The notes: a model not told the origin generated them from the letters alone. Positions 30,335 to 41,036 are shown, numbered from the stretch's first letter. The stretch is 64,000 nucleotides of DNA from Candidatus Onthenecus intestinigallinarum (GCA_018713325.1 DVFJ01000037.1:36414-100413), one strand, 5' to 3'. Program-made: numbers and translations.

Positions 30335-30375
30335 GCGCGCGGGGTTCCCTTCGGGGCGCCCCGCGCGCTCTTTTT
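30335..30375 (+). terminator. Rho-independent terminator after pckA
   Basis: GCGCGCGGGG...CCCCGCGCGC then CTTTTTT. Confidence 0.85.
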
Positions 30376-30498
30376 TGGAGACTGGGATAGACCTACGCTT
30401 TGTGGATTCTGCTACGGACTATGCGGCGGACTGTGGGCATCTGCGCACGGATATGGTATAATCGCGCCAGAAAATCCACCCTTAAAGGAGGCATTGGC

Positions 30499-32823
30499 AT
30501 GGACAACCGAACCCCGCTGCACGTCGCGGGCGCGGAGGCCGTGCGCCCGCTGGCCGGCACGGACATCGAGCGCAAGATGCGCCGCAACGCGCAATGGCTG
30601 CTCTCGCTCAACCCGGACCGCATTGTCGCCTGCATCCGTATCCCATGCGGTGTGGATACCCGCGGCGTTCAGCCCTACGGCGGCTGGCCGAGCTACCACT
30701 ACTACTACGTGCGGGCGCTGTGCAACCTGCATCGCGCCTTTGCCGGGCTGGACGATTCGATCGCCGCGGCGGCGCGAGAACGCGCGCTGTACACGGTCGA
30801 AGCGATGCTCGAATGCCAGCGGGCGACCGCGAAGACCTGCCCCGAAGGCATGCTCACCCCGGAGGACGACGCGCTGCTCGTCGGGCGCATGCGCTTGGAG
30901 ACGGACAGCGTCTACTCGCATACGCACATCAAGGCGGTCATGTACGACATCCACAAGGACATGGTGGCGCTGCTGCTCGCCTACCGCCAGTTTGGCATGG
31001 AGGAGGCGCTGGAGGGCGCCAAGCGCATGGCCGGGCGTGTGCGGACCGTGATGGAGCCGCTGACGCAGGAGGAGCGGGAGCGCACGACGAACAGCCGCCG
31101 CGTGGAGCCGTTCTTCTCTGAGGCGGGCGGCATCATGGATGCGTTCCTCATGCTCTACGAGCACACGCACGATCCCAGGGACCTGGAGACGGCGGGCTAT
31201 TTCCGGCGCAGCTGGTTCGACGACATGTTCCTCCGGGACGACGACCGCCTCGCCTACGGCATGGAGCACGCCAACTCCGAAAGCCCCTATGTGGAGGCGC
31301 TGGTCGATCAGTATCGCATCACCGGCGAGCAGGCGGCGCTGGACGCGGCCCGCGGCTTCATGCGCGCCAACCGGGAAGGGCATGAACTGCCCACGGGCAG
31401 CGTCTCGGGGCGCAGCGCATTCCCCGACTATCAGTCGGAGCTGTACAACTATCCCAAGCGCGTCTACTTCCACATCATGGACACGAAGTCGCGCCACAAC
31501 GTCGAGGGCGGCGAGAGCTGCTGCGCGCACAACCTCAACCGCGTCGAGCGCAAGCTGCTGGAGATCTCGCCGGACGCCGTGGCCGCGGACGCGTGGGAGC
31601 GCCGGTTCGTGAACGCCGTGCTCGCGCAGCAGAACCCCGATACGGGCATGTTCATCTACAACCTCAACCTGAAGAACAGCGCCTACAAGAAGTGGGGGAC
31701 GCCGGAGGATTCGTTCTGGTGCTGCTATGGCACGGGCGCGGAGACGTACGCATCCCTGACGGAGGGCGCGTTCCTCGAAGATGCGGCGCACGCCTACGCC
31801 TGCCTGTACATGCCCTGCGCCTACACGCACGGGCCGACGGGCATGCGCATCGTGGAGCGCACGGAATACCCCAATGACGGGCGGATTGCCTTTGAGTTCC
31901 TGGACGGGGGCGAGCTGACGCTCTGCCTGCGCCTGCCGCACTGGCTGCAGGGCCCCGCGCGCATTACGCTGCCGGACGGCACATGCGAGGAGCGCGAGGA
32001 GCACGGCTTTGTGCAGCTGACGCGGACGTGGCATGCGGGCGACGTGGTGCGCCTGGAGCTGCCCTTTGCGCTGGCGGCGGAGCGCATGCCGGACCGCCTG
32101 GAGTACGTCAGCGTCACCTACGGCCCGAACCTGCTGGTGGCCTGCGCGCCGCAGGATGCGCTGTTCGTGGGCAACCAGGCGGAACTGCTCGCATCGCTTG
32201 CGCCCAACGGCGAGCCGTGCACGTTCTGCGTCGAGCTGCAGGGCGCGGGCGCGGGCCACCGCGTGCTCAGGCCCATCCGCCTGGTCAAGGACGAGACCTA
32301 CTGCGGCTACATCCGCCTGAGCGAGCCGCCGCGGCGGGAGATTGCCGATGCGCTGGCATTCGGCTGCGCGGACAGCCGCGAGGCGCATAACCTCCACGGC
32401 GTGCGCATGCAGCTGGGCGCGCATGACGGGCATACGACGTTGCAGACGACGCTGACATTCTGCTCGGAGCGGGGCGAGATCGAGTTTGAGCTCGCGTCGC
32501 ACCCCGGGCGGGAGATGCTGCTGCGGCTGTATCTGGATGGCTCGACGAAGATGTACATCCATCCGTTTTCCGGGCATGCGGTCAATCCGCTGTTCGATCT
32601 GCAGGTCTTTGCGCAGGGCGAATGGCACACGTTCGGCACCAAGTCCATGGAGGCGGACTTTGAGGGCGAGATCTATTACGAGGACTTCGTCGTACCGGTC
32701 AAGTGGACCGGCGACGCGGACAGGCTGCGCCTGCGCCTGAGCGCCCGCAATTTCCACGAGATCCCGGGCGTCGTCGAAGGACTGATCGACCGCCTGGAGC
32801 TGTACAGCGTTGCAGACGCGTAA
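30499..32823 (+). CDS. Glycoside hydrolase family 127-like (beta-L-arabinofuranosidase type)
   Basis: VEGGESCCAHNLNRVERKLLEISPD and DSFWCCYGTGAETYASL cysteine motifs of DUF1680/GH127. Confidence 0.85.
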   Translation: MDNRTPLHVAGAEAVRPLAGTDIERKMRRNAQWLLSLNPDRIVACIRIPCGVDTRGVQPYGGWPSYHYYYVRALCNLHRAFAGLDDSIAAAARERALYTVEAMLECQRATAKTCPEGMLTPEDDALLVGRMRLETDSVYSHTHIKAVMYDIHKDMVALLLAYRQFGMEEALEGAKRMAGRVRTVMEPLTQEERERTTNSRRVEPFFSEAGGIMDAFLMLYEHTHDPRDLETAGYFRRSWFDDMFLRDDDRLAYGMEHANSESPYVEALVDQYRITGEQAALDAARGFMRANREGHELPTGSVSGRSAFPDYQSELYNYPKRVYFHIMDTKSRHNVEGGESCCAHNLNRVERKLLEISPDAVAADAWERRFVNAVLAQQNPDTGMFIYNLNLKNSAYKKWGTPEDSFWCCYGTGAETYASLTEGAFLEDAAHAYACLYMPCAYTHGPTGMRIVERTEYPNDGRIAFEFLDGGELTLCLRLPHWLQGPARITLPDGTCEEREEHGFVQLTRTWHAGDVVRLELPFALAAERMPDRLEYVSVTYGPNLLVACAPQDALFVGNQAELLASLAPNGEPCTFCVELQGAGAGHRVLRPIRLVKDETYCGYIRLSEPPRREIADALAFGCADSREAHNLHGVRMQLGAHDGHTTLQTTLTFCSERGEIEFELASHPGREMLLRLYLDGSTKMYIHPFSGHAVNPLFDLQVFAQGEWHTFGTKSMEADFEGEIYYEDFVVPVKWTGDADRLRLRLSARNFHEIPGVVEGLIDRLELYSVADA

Positions 32824-32828
32824 AGAAG

Positions 32829-32857
32829 CGGCCCGCCGGATTTCCGGCGGGCCGTTT
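32829..32857 (+). terminator. Rho-independent terminator
   Basis: CGGCCCGCCGGA-TT-TCCGGCGGGCCG then TTT. Confidence 0.7.
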
Positions 32858-32923
32858 GCCCTTTGCAGCTTGCGCGATCTATGCTATACTGTATGAAATG
32901 ACAGCGCGCACGGGAGGGCTTGT

Positions 32924-34297
32924 ATGCTCGCGGATGTACGGAAGAACCGGGACTTTTACCTATATGCGACGGCGATCATGCTGCCGGTCATCGCCCAGCA
33001 GCTGATCTCCGCGCTCTTCAACTTTGCGGACAACTTCATGGTGGGATTGCTGGGCGCGGCTTCTCTGGCCGGCGTATCGGTGGCCAACAAGCCCTACACG
33101 GTCTTTCTGTGCCTGCTCTTCGGCTTCACGGGCGCGGGGGGCATCCTCATCGCGCAGTACTACGGGGCGCGTGAACGGCGCACGATGCAGCAGCTGTTCG
33201 GCCTGCAGGTGATGGGCGGGCTGGCGATTGGCGTGATCTTCTTCCTGGCGCTGCACTTCTTCCCGCGCCAGATCATGGGCGCGTTCGTCACCGACCCGCA
33301 GACGATGCGCGCCGGGCTGGACTACCTGTCCGTCATCAAGTGGAGCTATATCCCCACGGGCGTGTCGCTGGCGTGCATGCACGCGCTGCGCGCGCTGGGC
33401 CGCAACCGCATGCCCATGATCGCGGGCTTTGTGACGATGCTGGTGAACATCGCGCTCAACAGCCTGCTGATCTTCGGCCTGCTCGGATTTCCGCGCCTGG
33501 AGGAGCGCGGCGCGGCGCTGGCCACGCTGATCGCCCGGCTGGTGGAGATGGGCTTTTACCTGTACGTGCTCCAGCGCCAGAAGACGCCCTTCACGCGGGA
33601 CGTCGGCAGCTTCCGCCACCTGCCGCGGCGCGTGCTGGGCACGTTTGTGCGCAAGGGCGTGCCGCTGACGGCGAACGAAGTGCTCTGGACGGGCGGACAG
33701 ATGATCTTCTTCTGGACGTATGCGCACGTGCAGGAATACGCGCTGCCTGCGATCTCGCTGCTGGATCAGACGACGACGCTGATCTACGTGCTGACGGCAG
33801 GCATGTCCTCGGCGGCGTCGGCGATCATCGGGCAGACGCTGGGGGCCGGGGATATCGCACGGGCCAAGGAACAGGCCCGCCGCCTGCTGCGCCTGGCGTC
33901 GATGCTGGGGGCGGCGTGCCTGGTGCTGGGCTGCGCGCTGGCGTTCGTCGTGCCCGCGGCCTATGGCACGCTGAACGCCGACCTGCGCGAGATGGCCACG
34001 CAGATGATCCTCGTGCAGGCCGTGCTGGTGATTGCCAATGCGCTCTATATGACGACGTTTTCCGTCCTGCGCGCGGGTGGCGACACGCGCTCGGCGGTCA
34101 TGCTGGATTCGGGGTATATGTGGGTTGTGGTCGTGCCGGCGGCGCTGCTTTGCGCGTTCGTGCTGCCCGCAGTGGGCAGGCCGGACGTGCGCATCGCGTT
34201 TGTCGTCGTGCAGGTGCTGATGAACGCCAAGATCTTCTGGGCGCTGGCTGTGCTGCGCCTGGGGCGCTGGGCCAACAACATGACGCGAAAGAACTAA
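32924..34297 (+). CDS. MATE family efflux transporter
   Basis: YATAIMLPVIAQQLISALFNFADNFMVGLLGAASLAGVSVANK; 12-TM type. Confidence 0.93.
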   Translation: MLADVRKNRDFYLYATAIMLPVIAQQLISALFNFADNFMVGLLGAASLAGVSVANKPYTVFLCLLFGFTGAGGILIAQYYGARERRTMQQLFGLQVMGGLAIGVIFFLALHFFPRQIMGAFVTDPQTMRAGLDYLSVIKWSYIPTGVSLACMHALRALGRNRMPMIAGFVTMLVNIALNSLLIFGLLGFPRLEERGAALATLIARLVEMGFYLYVLQRQKTPFTRDVGSFRHLPRRVLGTFVRKGVPLTANEVLWTGGQMIFFWTYAHVQEYALPAISLLDQTTTLIYVLTAGMSSAASAIIGQTLGAGDIARAKEQARRLLRLASMLGAACLVLGCALAFVVPAAYGTLNADLREMATQMILVQAVLVIANALYMTTFSVLRAGGDTRSAVMLDSGYMWVVVVPAALLCAFVLPAVGRPDVRIAFVVVQVLMNAKIFWALAVLRLGRWANNMTRKN

Positions 34298-34310
34298 GCG
34301 GCACACGCAG

Positions 34311-34348
34311 AAAAACGGGCGCGCCTCCGAAGAGTGGAGGCGCGCCCG
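34311..34348 (-). terminator. Terminator of the MoxR-DUF58-transglutaminase operon
   Basis: Minus strand CGGGCGCGCCTCC...GGAGGCGCGCCCG then TTTTT. Confidence 0.85.
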
Positions 34349-34354
34349 CGTGCG

Positions 34355-36805
34355 TCAGAGGGATTTCAGGCTGCCCAGGCCGCGCAATGCGCGGCGGACG
34401 ATCATGCGCGCCCGCTGGCGCAGCGTCAGGCGCGCTTCGAGCGCACGGTAGCAGCGTTCGGCGCGGCGCAGCCAGTCCGGCGATGCGGCGCGTCCGCCGT
34501 ATTGCACCAGACACAGCGCGCGCACGAAGGGCGTCAGGCGCACGCCCCGGCCCAGCGCGGCCTCGGCGCGCCGGGCAAAGGCGAGCGGCGACTCTCCGGG
34601 AAGGCGGACAAGGCCTGCGGCGTACAGCGCCGATTCCGCGCCGCGGTACCAGCACAGCAGGCGCGCCTCGTCGCTGCGCTGCCGCGCGGCGGTGCGGGCA
34701 GGCTGCGTCCACAGCACGCGCGCCGCGAAGGCGGCGACCAGCAAAAGCAATCCCAGCAGCCACGGCCAGCGCGGCGGACGGTCGGCGGGGGGATCGTCCG
34801 GCGGGGGCGTCGGCGACGGCTCCGGCGAGGGCGTCGCGTCCGGGGGCAGGCTCGGCTCAGGCGTCGGTTCGGAGGACGGATCGGGCGTCGGGCTTGCGAT
34901 CGGATCGTCCGGGGAATCCTCCGGATCAGGCGTGGGTGTGGGCGTGGGGGCGGAGGCATCCGGCGTGGGCGATGCGCCGCCCTGCCCGGCAGGCCCCTCG
35001 TCCTCGCTCTGTGAATCGCCGTCCCGCGTTTCACCGTCAGGCTCCGGCGTGGGCGTGGGCGCATCCGGGGCCGGGGAGGACTGCGGTTCGTCGGGGCCGC
35101 CCGCATCCGGTGCGTCCGGCGCGTCGGAGCCCTGCGCGGGCGTCGGATCGAACGTCAGCCAGCCGAAGCCCTCAAAACAGACCTCGACCCAGGCGTGCGC
35201 GTCCTGCTGGGAGACGTGCGCGATGCCGCTGTCGCCTGGGCGCGCGACATAGCCCTCCACATAGCGCGCCGGCAGGCCTGCGATGCGGCACATGACCGCC
35301 ATTGCCGACGCAAACGACGTGCAGTACCCCTGCCGCTCGTCGAGCAGGAACCAGGAGACGAAGTCCCGGCCTGCCGTGGGAACCGACTGGTCGAGCGTAT
35401 AGGGATAGTCCTGACGCAGAAAGTCCGCAATGCGCTGCGCGCGCTCATAGGGGGTGGCGGCATCCTGCACCAGGTAGGACACGATGCGCACGACCTCGTC
35501 CTCGACGGTCTCGGGATAGGCGGCGTACGTCTCGCAGATGGCGGCCCAGTCCGAGGCGCCCGCCGAGCCGTCGCGCGACCGCGCGCGGCTCTGGGCCTGC
35601 AAAAGGAGCTGGTCGATGCCGGGGTCGTCCGCGGAGGGCAGGGGCGCCGTGACGGTATATGCGTCGCCCGCCTGCGTGTCACGCGTGATGAAGACCTCGG
35701 AGCTGGAGCCAAAGTAGGGCACGAAGCCCTCTGCGGAGGAGATGTTTGTCAAACGCTGGGGGACGAAGAGTGTTGAGGTGCCGTCCGCGAGCAGTTCGAC
35801 GGTGACGGTGCGCTCATCAAACGCCGCATCGCCCGTGCGCAGATCCTGCGCCGGAAGGCTTGCGTCGAACAGCCCGTCGCGCAGCGTGCGGTAGCGCGGG
35901 TCGATGAACAGATAGCGGCGGCCTGCGACCGTGTCGCGCCAGGCCGTGCCGGTGTATTCGTTCTTGACGACGCCGCGCAGATAGACCGTCTCGCTGGTCT
36001 GTACGCGCAGCACGAGGTCATCCGTCGGGCTGGCAGGACCGCCCAGCTGGTCCGCGCCCAGGGGCTGATAGCCGCTGAGCAGCAGGGAAAAGACGGTGCG
36101 GGGCTCGGTGAAGAAGAAGTAGTCGTACACGACGCTGCGCACGCGCTCGGCAAAGTCGGACATGGCGCTGGAGACGGGCGCGGCGGCGGGCATCAGCAAT
36201 GCGGCCAGCAGCGCCGCGGTCAAGGCCGTGGGCAGCGCGCGCAGGATGGTCGCGCCGTGCTCGCCCGCGCGCGCATAGAGCAGCACGAGCGCGGCCAGCG
36301 CAGGCAGGCACAGCAGCACGTCCCCGCGCGCGCCGTAAAACCAGGCGGCCAGCAGCACGAACGCGGCCAGCGCCAGCGCGGGGTAGAAGCCGCCGCTGGC
36401 GTGAGAGAGCACGAATGCCAGCAGCACGAACAGCAGTGCCAGCAGGGGATAGAGCGTCCCTGCATACAGGCGCAGCGCCAGCGGCGCGCCCTGCGCGGCC
36501 AGCGCCAATGCCTGTGCCAGGCCGGGAAGCTGGGCAGGCAGGCGCAGCGCGTAGGGCAGAAGCGAGAGCAGCGCGCCCGCCGCGCCGAGCAAGGCCGTCA
36601 GCGGCGACAGGGCAAACAGGGCCAGCAACAGCGAAAAGCCCGCGCACGCCAGCAGCATGTCGGCCGTGCCGACGGGCAGCGCCAGCGCGCTGCACAGCGG
36701 CAGCAGCAGGCCCGCGGCGTAGAGAAACGCGGTCAGCGCGCTCTCCAGCACGCGCGGCAGGCGGGCGCGCATCGCGCGCAGGGGAGAGGGACGATTTCGG
36801 CTCAT
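34355..36805 (-). CDS. Transglutaminase-domain membrane protein (TgpA-like)
   Basis: N-terminal multi-TM; WFLLDERQGYCTSFASAMAVMCRIAGLPARYVEGYV and QQDAHAWVEVCFEGFGWLTFDPTP; Pro-rich linker, C-terminal TM. Confidence 0.92.
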   Translation of the reverse strand: MSRNRPSPLRAMRARLPRVLESALTAFLYAAGLLLPLCSALALPVGTADMLLACAGFSLLLALFALSPLTALLGAAGALLSLLPYALRLPAQLPGLAQALALAAQGAPLALRLYAGTLYPLLALLFVLLAFVLSHASGGFYPALALAAFVLLAAWFYGARGDVLLCLPALAALVLLYARAGEHGATILRALPTALTAALLAALLMPAAAPVSSAMSDFAERVRSVVYDYFFFTEPRTVFSLLLSGYQPLGADQLGGPASPTDDLVLRVQTSETVYLRGVVKNEYTGTAWRDTVAGRRYLFIDPRYRTLRDGLFDASLPAQDLRTGDAAFDERTVTVELLADGTSTLFVPQRLTNISSAEGFVPYFGSSSEVFITRDTQAGDAYTVTAPLPSADDPGIDQLLLQAQSRARSRDGSAGASDWAAICETYAAYPETVEDEVVRIVSYLVQDAATPYERAQRIADFLRQDYPYTLDQSVPTAGRDFVSWFLLDERQGYCTSFASAMAVMCRIAGLPARYVEGYVARPGDSGIAHVSQQDAHAWVEVCFEGFGWLTFDPTPAQGSDAPDAPDAGGPDEPQSSPAPDAPTPTPEPDGETRDGDSQSEDEGPAGQGGASPTPDASAPTPTPTPDPEDSPDDPIASPTPDPSSEPTPEPSLPPDATPSPEPSPTPPPDDPPADRPPRWPWLLGLLLLVAAFAARVLWTQPARTAARQRSDEARLLCWYRGAESALYAAGLVRLPGESPLAFARRAEAALGRGVRLTPFVRALCLVQYGGRAASPDWLRRAERCYRALEARLTLRQRARMIVRRALRGLGSLKSL

Positions 36806-37974
36806 GCGCGCACCGCCTCGCTTTCATCGATGAGCATGACGGTCTCGACCTCGATGTCCGCGCACTCGATGCGCGTGAGCAGCAGCGAGGCCTCCGGGGT
36901 CAGCTCGTTGACGTGCACGTAGATCAGGCGCACCTGCGGCCCCATGCGCCGGATCGTAACGATCATGTCGGCGATGCGGCTGGACAGGTGCGTGGTCAGG
37001 ATCGCGGTTGAGCCCGTGCGGCGCATGCGGCGCGTCTCGAGCATCAGCACGCGCTCAAAGCGCTCCGTGCCGTCAAACGACGCGCCGGCAAGGCCCTCTA
37101 GGATCAGCGGCAGATGCGCCGCATGGTCGCCCGCCAGCTCGCGCGGTCGGGCGCAGGAGAGCGGAATGCGGACGATGTGCGAGGCCGATAGCTGCACCGA
37201 AGCCAGCGACGCCGCGCTCTCGCACAGCGCGTCGCGCATGTACAGCGCCGTCTCGCCGGAGGCGGCGGGCGGCGAGCAGTCCATCAGGATCAGCGCGTCG
37301 GGCCGCGCGGGCTCCTCGAACGTGCGGACCATCAGCGAGCGGCGGCGCAGGCTCAGCTTCCAGTGGACGCGGCGCAGCTCGTCGCCCTCCTGATAGGCGC
37401 GCACGTCCGCGGGCGAGGTGGCGTCGTCGCGCGCGCGCGCCATCTTGTCGTCGCCCGAGTCGTCCGAACTGAAGCGCAGCGGCGTCTCCTGCAGCACGGC
37501 GGGCAGCACGGTCAGCGGCAGCAGTCCCTGTCCGGCGCCCTTGGACAGCGCAAAGAGCCCCAGCGCGTCGCGGAATACGACGCGCCGCACGCCGCAGGAG
37601 AACACGCCCACATGCGGGCATGCAAACCGGTGCCGCGCCACGCTGCGCCCGAAGGCGCGGGCGGCGACGTCGGCCTCGTATTCTGCGTCCAGGCCGGGCG
37701 GCGTCACGCGAAGGCGCAGCGGCGCGATGGGCAGGGGCACGCGCAGCTGCAGGGTGCACAGCAGCACGGCCTCCTCGCCGCGTATGACGCGCGCGCGCTC
37801 CAGCTCACACGAGAAGCGGGAGAGCGCATACGCGCACGTCACGCTGACGAGCGAAAGCAGCGCGGCCAATGCAAGCAGCAGGAAAAACAGAAAGTACAGC
37901 GCGCCGCCGGTGGACAGCGCCGCCGCCAGCAGCGACAGGGCGGCGACGAGCAGCGCGGCCAGGCGCGCCGTCAC
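36802..37974 (-). CDS. DUF58 domain protein
   Basis: DVRAYQEGDELRRVHWKLSLRRRSLMVRTFEEP motif; GTG start overlaps the MoxR stop. Confidence 0.92.
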   Translation of the reverse strand: MTARLAALLVAALSLLAAALSTGGALYFLFFLLLALAALLSLVSVTCAYALSRFSCELERARVIRGEEAVLLCTLQLRVPLPIAPLRLRVTPPGLDAEYEADVAARAFGRSVARHRFACPHVGVFSCGVRRVVFRDALGLFALSKGAGQGLLPLTVLPAVLQETPLRFSSDDSGDDKMARARDDATSPADVRAYQEGDELRRVHWKLSLRRRSLMVRTFEEPARPDALILMDCSPPAASGETALYMRDALCESAASLASVQLSASHIVRIPLSCARPRELAGDHAAHLPLILEGLAGASFDGTERFERVLMLETRRMRRTGSTAILTTHLSSRIADMIVTIRRMGPQVRLIYVHVNELTPEASLLLTRIECADIEVETVMLIDESEAVRA

Positions 37975-38918
37975 GGCAGCTTCACCGGCAGCTTGACCCG
38001 CGCGAGCACATCCGACAGCACCTGCTCGGCCGTCTGATCGCGCATGCGCGCCTCGGGCGAGAGGATCATGCGGTGGCAGAGCACCGAATGGGCCATCTGC
38101 TGCACGTCGTCGGGCAGGATGAAGTCGCGGCCGTCCAGCAGCGCCGTCGCCTGCGCCGCGTGGATGAGCGCGATGGCCGCGCGCGTGGATACGCCCAGCT
38201 GAAGCGCCGGGTGCGTGCGCGTGGCGGCGCACAGATTCGCCACATAGGAGCGGACCTCGCGCGAACAGTAGACGGCCTTGACCTGCTCCTGCATGGCCAC
38301 GACGTCCTCCGCATAGCACACGGGCTGCAGGGCGGACAGCGGCGTCGTCGGCTGGCTGTAGCGCTCCAGGATCTCCATCTCGTCCTCGACGGAGGGATAG
38401 CCGATGGAGATGCGCATGAAGAAGCGGTCCATCTGCGCCTCGGGCAGCGGATAGGTACCGACGAAGTCGACGGGGTTTTGCGTGGCGAGCACCATGAACG
38501 GCTGGGGCAGGCGGTAGGTCGTGCCGTCGACGGTGACCTGGTGCTCCTCCATGACCTCCAGCAGCGCGCTTTGCGTCTTGGGCGAGGTGCGGTTGATCTC
38601 ATCCGCCAGCACGATCTGGCTCATCACCGCACCGGGGCGGTATTCCATCTCGCCCGTCTTCATGTTCGCGACGGAAAAGCCCGTGATATCGGATGGGATG
38701 ACGTCCGGCGTGAATTGGATGCGCCGGAACGAACAGGCCAACGAGCGGGCCAGCGCGCTGCACAGCGTGGTCTTGCCCACGCCCGGCACGTCCTCGATGA
38801 GCACATGGCCGCCGCACACCAGCGCGATGAGCGCCAGATGCACGACCTCCTCCTTGCCGACGATGACGGTGGCGATGTTCTGCTTGAGCGCCTGGATGAT
38901 CCGGTTGGGCTGGGGCAT
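37971..38918 (-). CDS. MoxR-family AAA ATPase
   Basis: LIEDVPGVGKTTLCSALARSL...RIQFTPDVIPSDITGF...LADEINRTSPKTQSALLEVMEE. Confidence 0.95.
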   Translation of the reverse strand: MPQPNRIIQALKQNIATVIVGKEEVVHLALIALVCGGHVLIEDVPGVGKTTLCSALARSLACSFRRIQFTPDVIPSDITGFSVANMKTGEMEYRPGAVMSQIVLADEINRTSPKTQSALLEVMEEHQVTVDGTTYRLPQPFMVLATQNPVDFVGTYPLPEAQMDRFFMRISIGYPSVEDEMEILERYSQPTTPLSALQPVCYAEDVVAMQEQVKAVYCSREVRSYVANLCAATRTHPALQLGVSTRAAIALIHAAQATALLDGRDFILPDDVQQMAHSVLCHRMILSPEARMRDQTAEQVLSDVLARVKLPVKLP

Positions 38919-39157
38919 TTCGCACATTCTCCTTTGCCGTGAAGACTCCATAGGAAGTATCGGAATTCAATCCTAAATTATACGAAAAATGAGGGGCTTT
39001 GGCAAGCGCCCCAATATATGACGATCCGAAAAAGGAAAATCCTGCACCCGTGCGGTCGCTTTCGGAGCGGAAAGGACGCTTTTTTGCCGCGGCGTTTGAG
39101 GTCGGACCGCGTCTGTGGTATAATAGAACATACGATTACAGGAAGGAAGGTGCGATC

Positions 39158-40114
39158 ATGGACGAGGTGCTTCGCCTGCTGCTGGGCGGCGAGGTAATCT
39201 CTGGCGCGCAGATCAGCGAGCGGCTGGGCATCACCCGCGCGGCGGTCTGGAAGCGCGTGGAGCAGCTGCGCGCGGCGGGATACGACGTGCAGGCGGTGGG
39301 CCGGCGCGGCTATCGCCTGGCGGCCTGCCCCGACGCGCTGGATGCGCCGCTGATTGAGCGGGGCCTGCGGACGGTATGGGCCGGCCGGCCGACGTTGTTT
39401 GAACGGCAGGTCGATTCGACCAACCTGTGGGCGCGCCGCCTGGCCGCGCAGGGCGCGCCGCATGGCACGCTGGTCGTGGCGGACGAGCAGACCGCCGGTC
39501 GTGGCCGGCGCGGGCGCGTGTGGACCTCGCCGCCGGACGCGGGCGTCTTCATGACGCTGCTGCTGCGCCCGAAGGCGCACCCGTCGCAGGTCGCGCAGCT
39601 GACGCTGCTCACGGCGCTGGCCGTCGCGGAGGCGATCGAGGACGTGTGCGGCGCGCAGGCGCAGATCAAGTGGCCCAACGACGTCGTCATCGACGGGAAA
39701 AAGACCTGCGGCATCCTGCTGGAGATGGGTGCGGACGAGTCGCAGGTCGACTTTGTCGCGGCGGGCGTGGGCGCCAACGTGCATGCGAGCCCGCCGGACC
39801 TGCGCGACATGGCCACCTGCCTGGACGCGGCCTGCGGGCAGCGCGTGCTGCGTGCGCCGGTCGTGTGCGCGTTCATGGCGCGCTTCGAGGCGCGCTATGA
39901 CGCCTTTGCGCGCGGGGAAGACTGGATGACGGCCTATCGGGCGCGCTCGGTGACGCTTGGGCGGCGTGTGCGTGTGATGAGTGTGGACGAGACATTCGAA
40001 GGGACCGCGCAGGACGTCGACGCGTCCGGCGCGCTCGTGGTACAGACGCAGGACGGCCCGCGCACGGTGCTCGCGGGCGACGTATCGGTCAGAGGAGTGA
40101 TGGGCTATGTATGA
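39158..40114 (+). CDS. birA: Bifunctional biotin operon repressor / biotin-[acetyl-CoA-carboxylase] ligase
   Basis: N-terminal HTH (GEVISGAQISERLGITRAAVWKRVEQL), ADEQTAGRGRRGRVWTSP, IKWPNDVVIDGKKTCGILLEM. Confidence 0.95.
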   Translation: MDEVLRLLLGGEVISGAQISERLGITRAAVWKRVEQLRAAGYDVQAVGRRGYRLAACPDALDAPLIERGLRTVWAGRPTLFERQVDSTNLWARRLAAQGAPHGTLVVADEQTAGRGRRGRVWTSPPDAGVFMTLLLRPKAHPSQVAQLTLLTALAVAEAIEDVCGAQAQIKWPNDVVIDGKKTCGILLEMGADESQVDFVAAGVGANVHASPPDLRDMATCLDAACGQRVLRAPVVCAFMARFEARYDAFARGEDWMTAYRARSVTLGRRVRVMSVDETFEGTAQDVDASGALVVQTQDGPRTVLAGDVSVRGVMGYV

Positions 40115-41036
40115 AGGCAGCATTACGGACGTTCTGGGCATCACGGTCGGCCAGGTGGAGCTTCGGGAGGCGCGCACGGGCGTGACGGCCGTGCTCTGCC
40201 CGCCCGAGACGGTCGGCGGCGTGGACGTGCGCGGCGCGGCGCCCGGCACGCGGGAGACGGATCTGCTGCGCCCCGGCAACCTCGTCAAGGGCCCCAACGC
40301 CGTGCTGCTGTGCGGCGGCAGCGCGTTCGGCCTGGCGGCGGCGGACGGCGCGATGCGCTTTTTCGAAGAGCTCGGCGAGGGCGTGGACGTGGGCGTCGCG
40401 CGCGTGCCGATCGTGCCGGCGGCGGTGCTGTTCGATCTGGGCGTCGGCCGGGCGGACGTGCGCCCGACGGCGGACATGGGCTATGCGGCGTGCAAGGTGG
40501 CGTCCAACGTCGTGTTGCAGGGCGCGCACGGCGCAGGCTGCGGCGCGACGGTGGGCAAGCTCGTGCCCGGCGCGACGCCTGCGCCCGGCGGCACGGGCAC
40601 GGCGAGCATCACGCTGGCCGACGGCACGCACGTGGGCGCGATCGTCTGCGTCAACGCCTGTGGCGACGTGTACGATCCGCAGAGCGGCATGATTCTGGCC
40701 TGCGGCCACCTCGGCGGGCGTGCGACGCCCGCGCAGGCGTCGCTGACGGGCGCGCGGCTCGAGGGGCGCATCGGCGAAAACACGACCATCGGCGTGATCG
40801 CCACGGACGCCAGGCTGTCCAAGGAGGAGGCAAACCGTCTGGCGCTGTCGGCGCACGACGGCTATGCGCGCGCCATCCGTCCCGTACATACGATGATGGA
40901 CGGCGATACGATCTTTGCGATGGCCACGGGCCAGACGGCCTGCCGCCTGCCGCTGCTGATGCTGTGCGCCGCGGCGGCGGAGGCCATGGCGCGCGCCATC
41001 GCCAACGCGGTGGTCGCCGCGCGGGACGAGGCATGA
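40107..41036 (+). CDS. P1 family peptidase (DmpA/NylC-like)
   Basis: GPNAVLLCGGSAFGLAAADGAMRFFEE...; DGDTIFAMATGQ. Confidence 0.9.
   Translation: MYEGSITDVLGITVGQVELREARTGVTAVLCPPETVGGVDVRGAAPGTRETDLLRPGNLVKGPNAVLLCGGSAFGLAAADGAMRFFEELGEGVDVGVARVPIVPAAVLFDLGVGRADVRPTADMGYAACKVASNVVLQGAHGAGCGATVGKLVPGATPAPGGTGTASITLADGTHVGAIVCVNACGDVYDPQSGMILACGHLGGRATPAQASLTGARLEGRIGENTTIGVIATDARLSKEEANRLALSAHDGYARAIRPVHTMMDGDTIFAMATGQTACRLPLLMLCAAAAEAMARAIANAVVAARDEA

Noticed and set aside
35302-36922. Numerous Arg-rich ORFs overlapping the transglutaminase and DUF58 genes on the plus strand
   Set aside because: Low-complexity shadow ORFs of high GC; the minus-strand genes have recognisable domains and operon overlaps.
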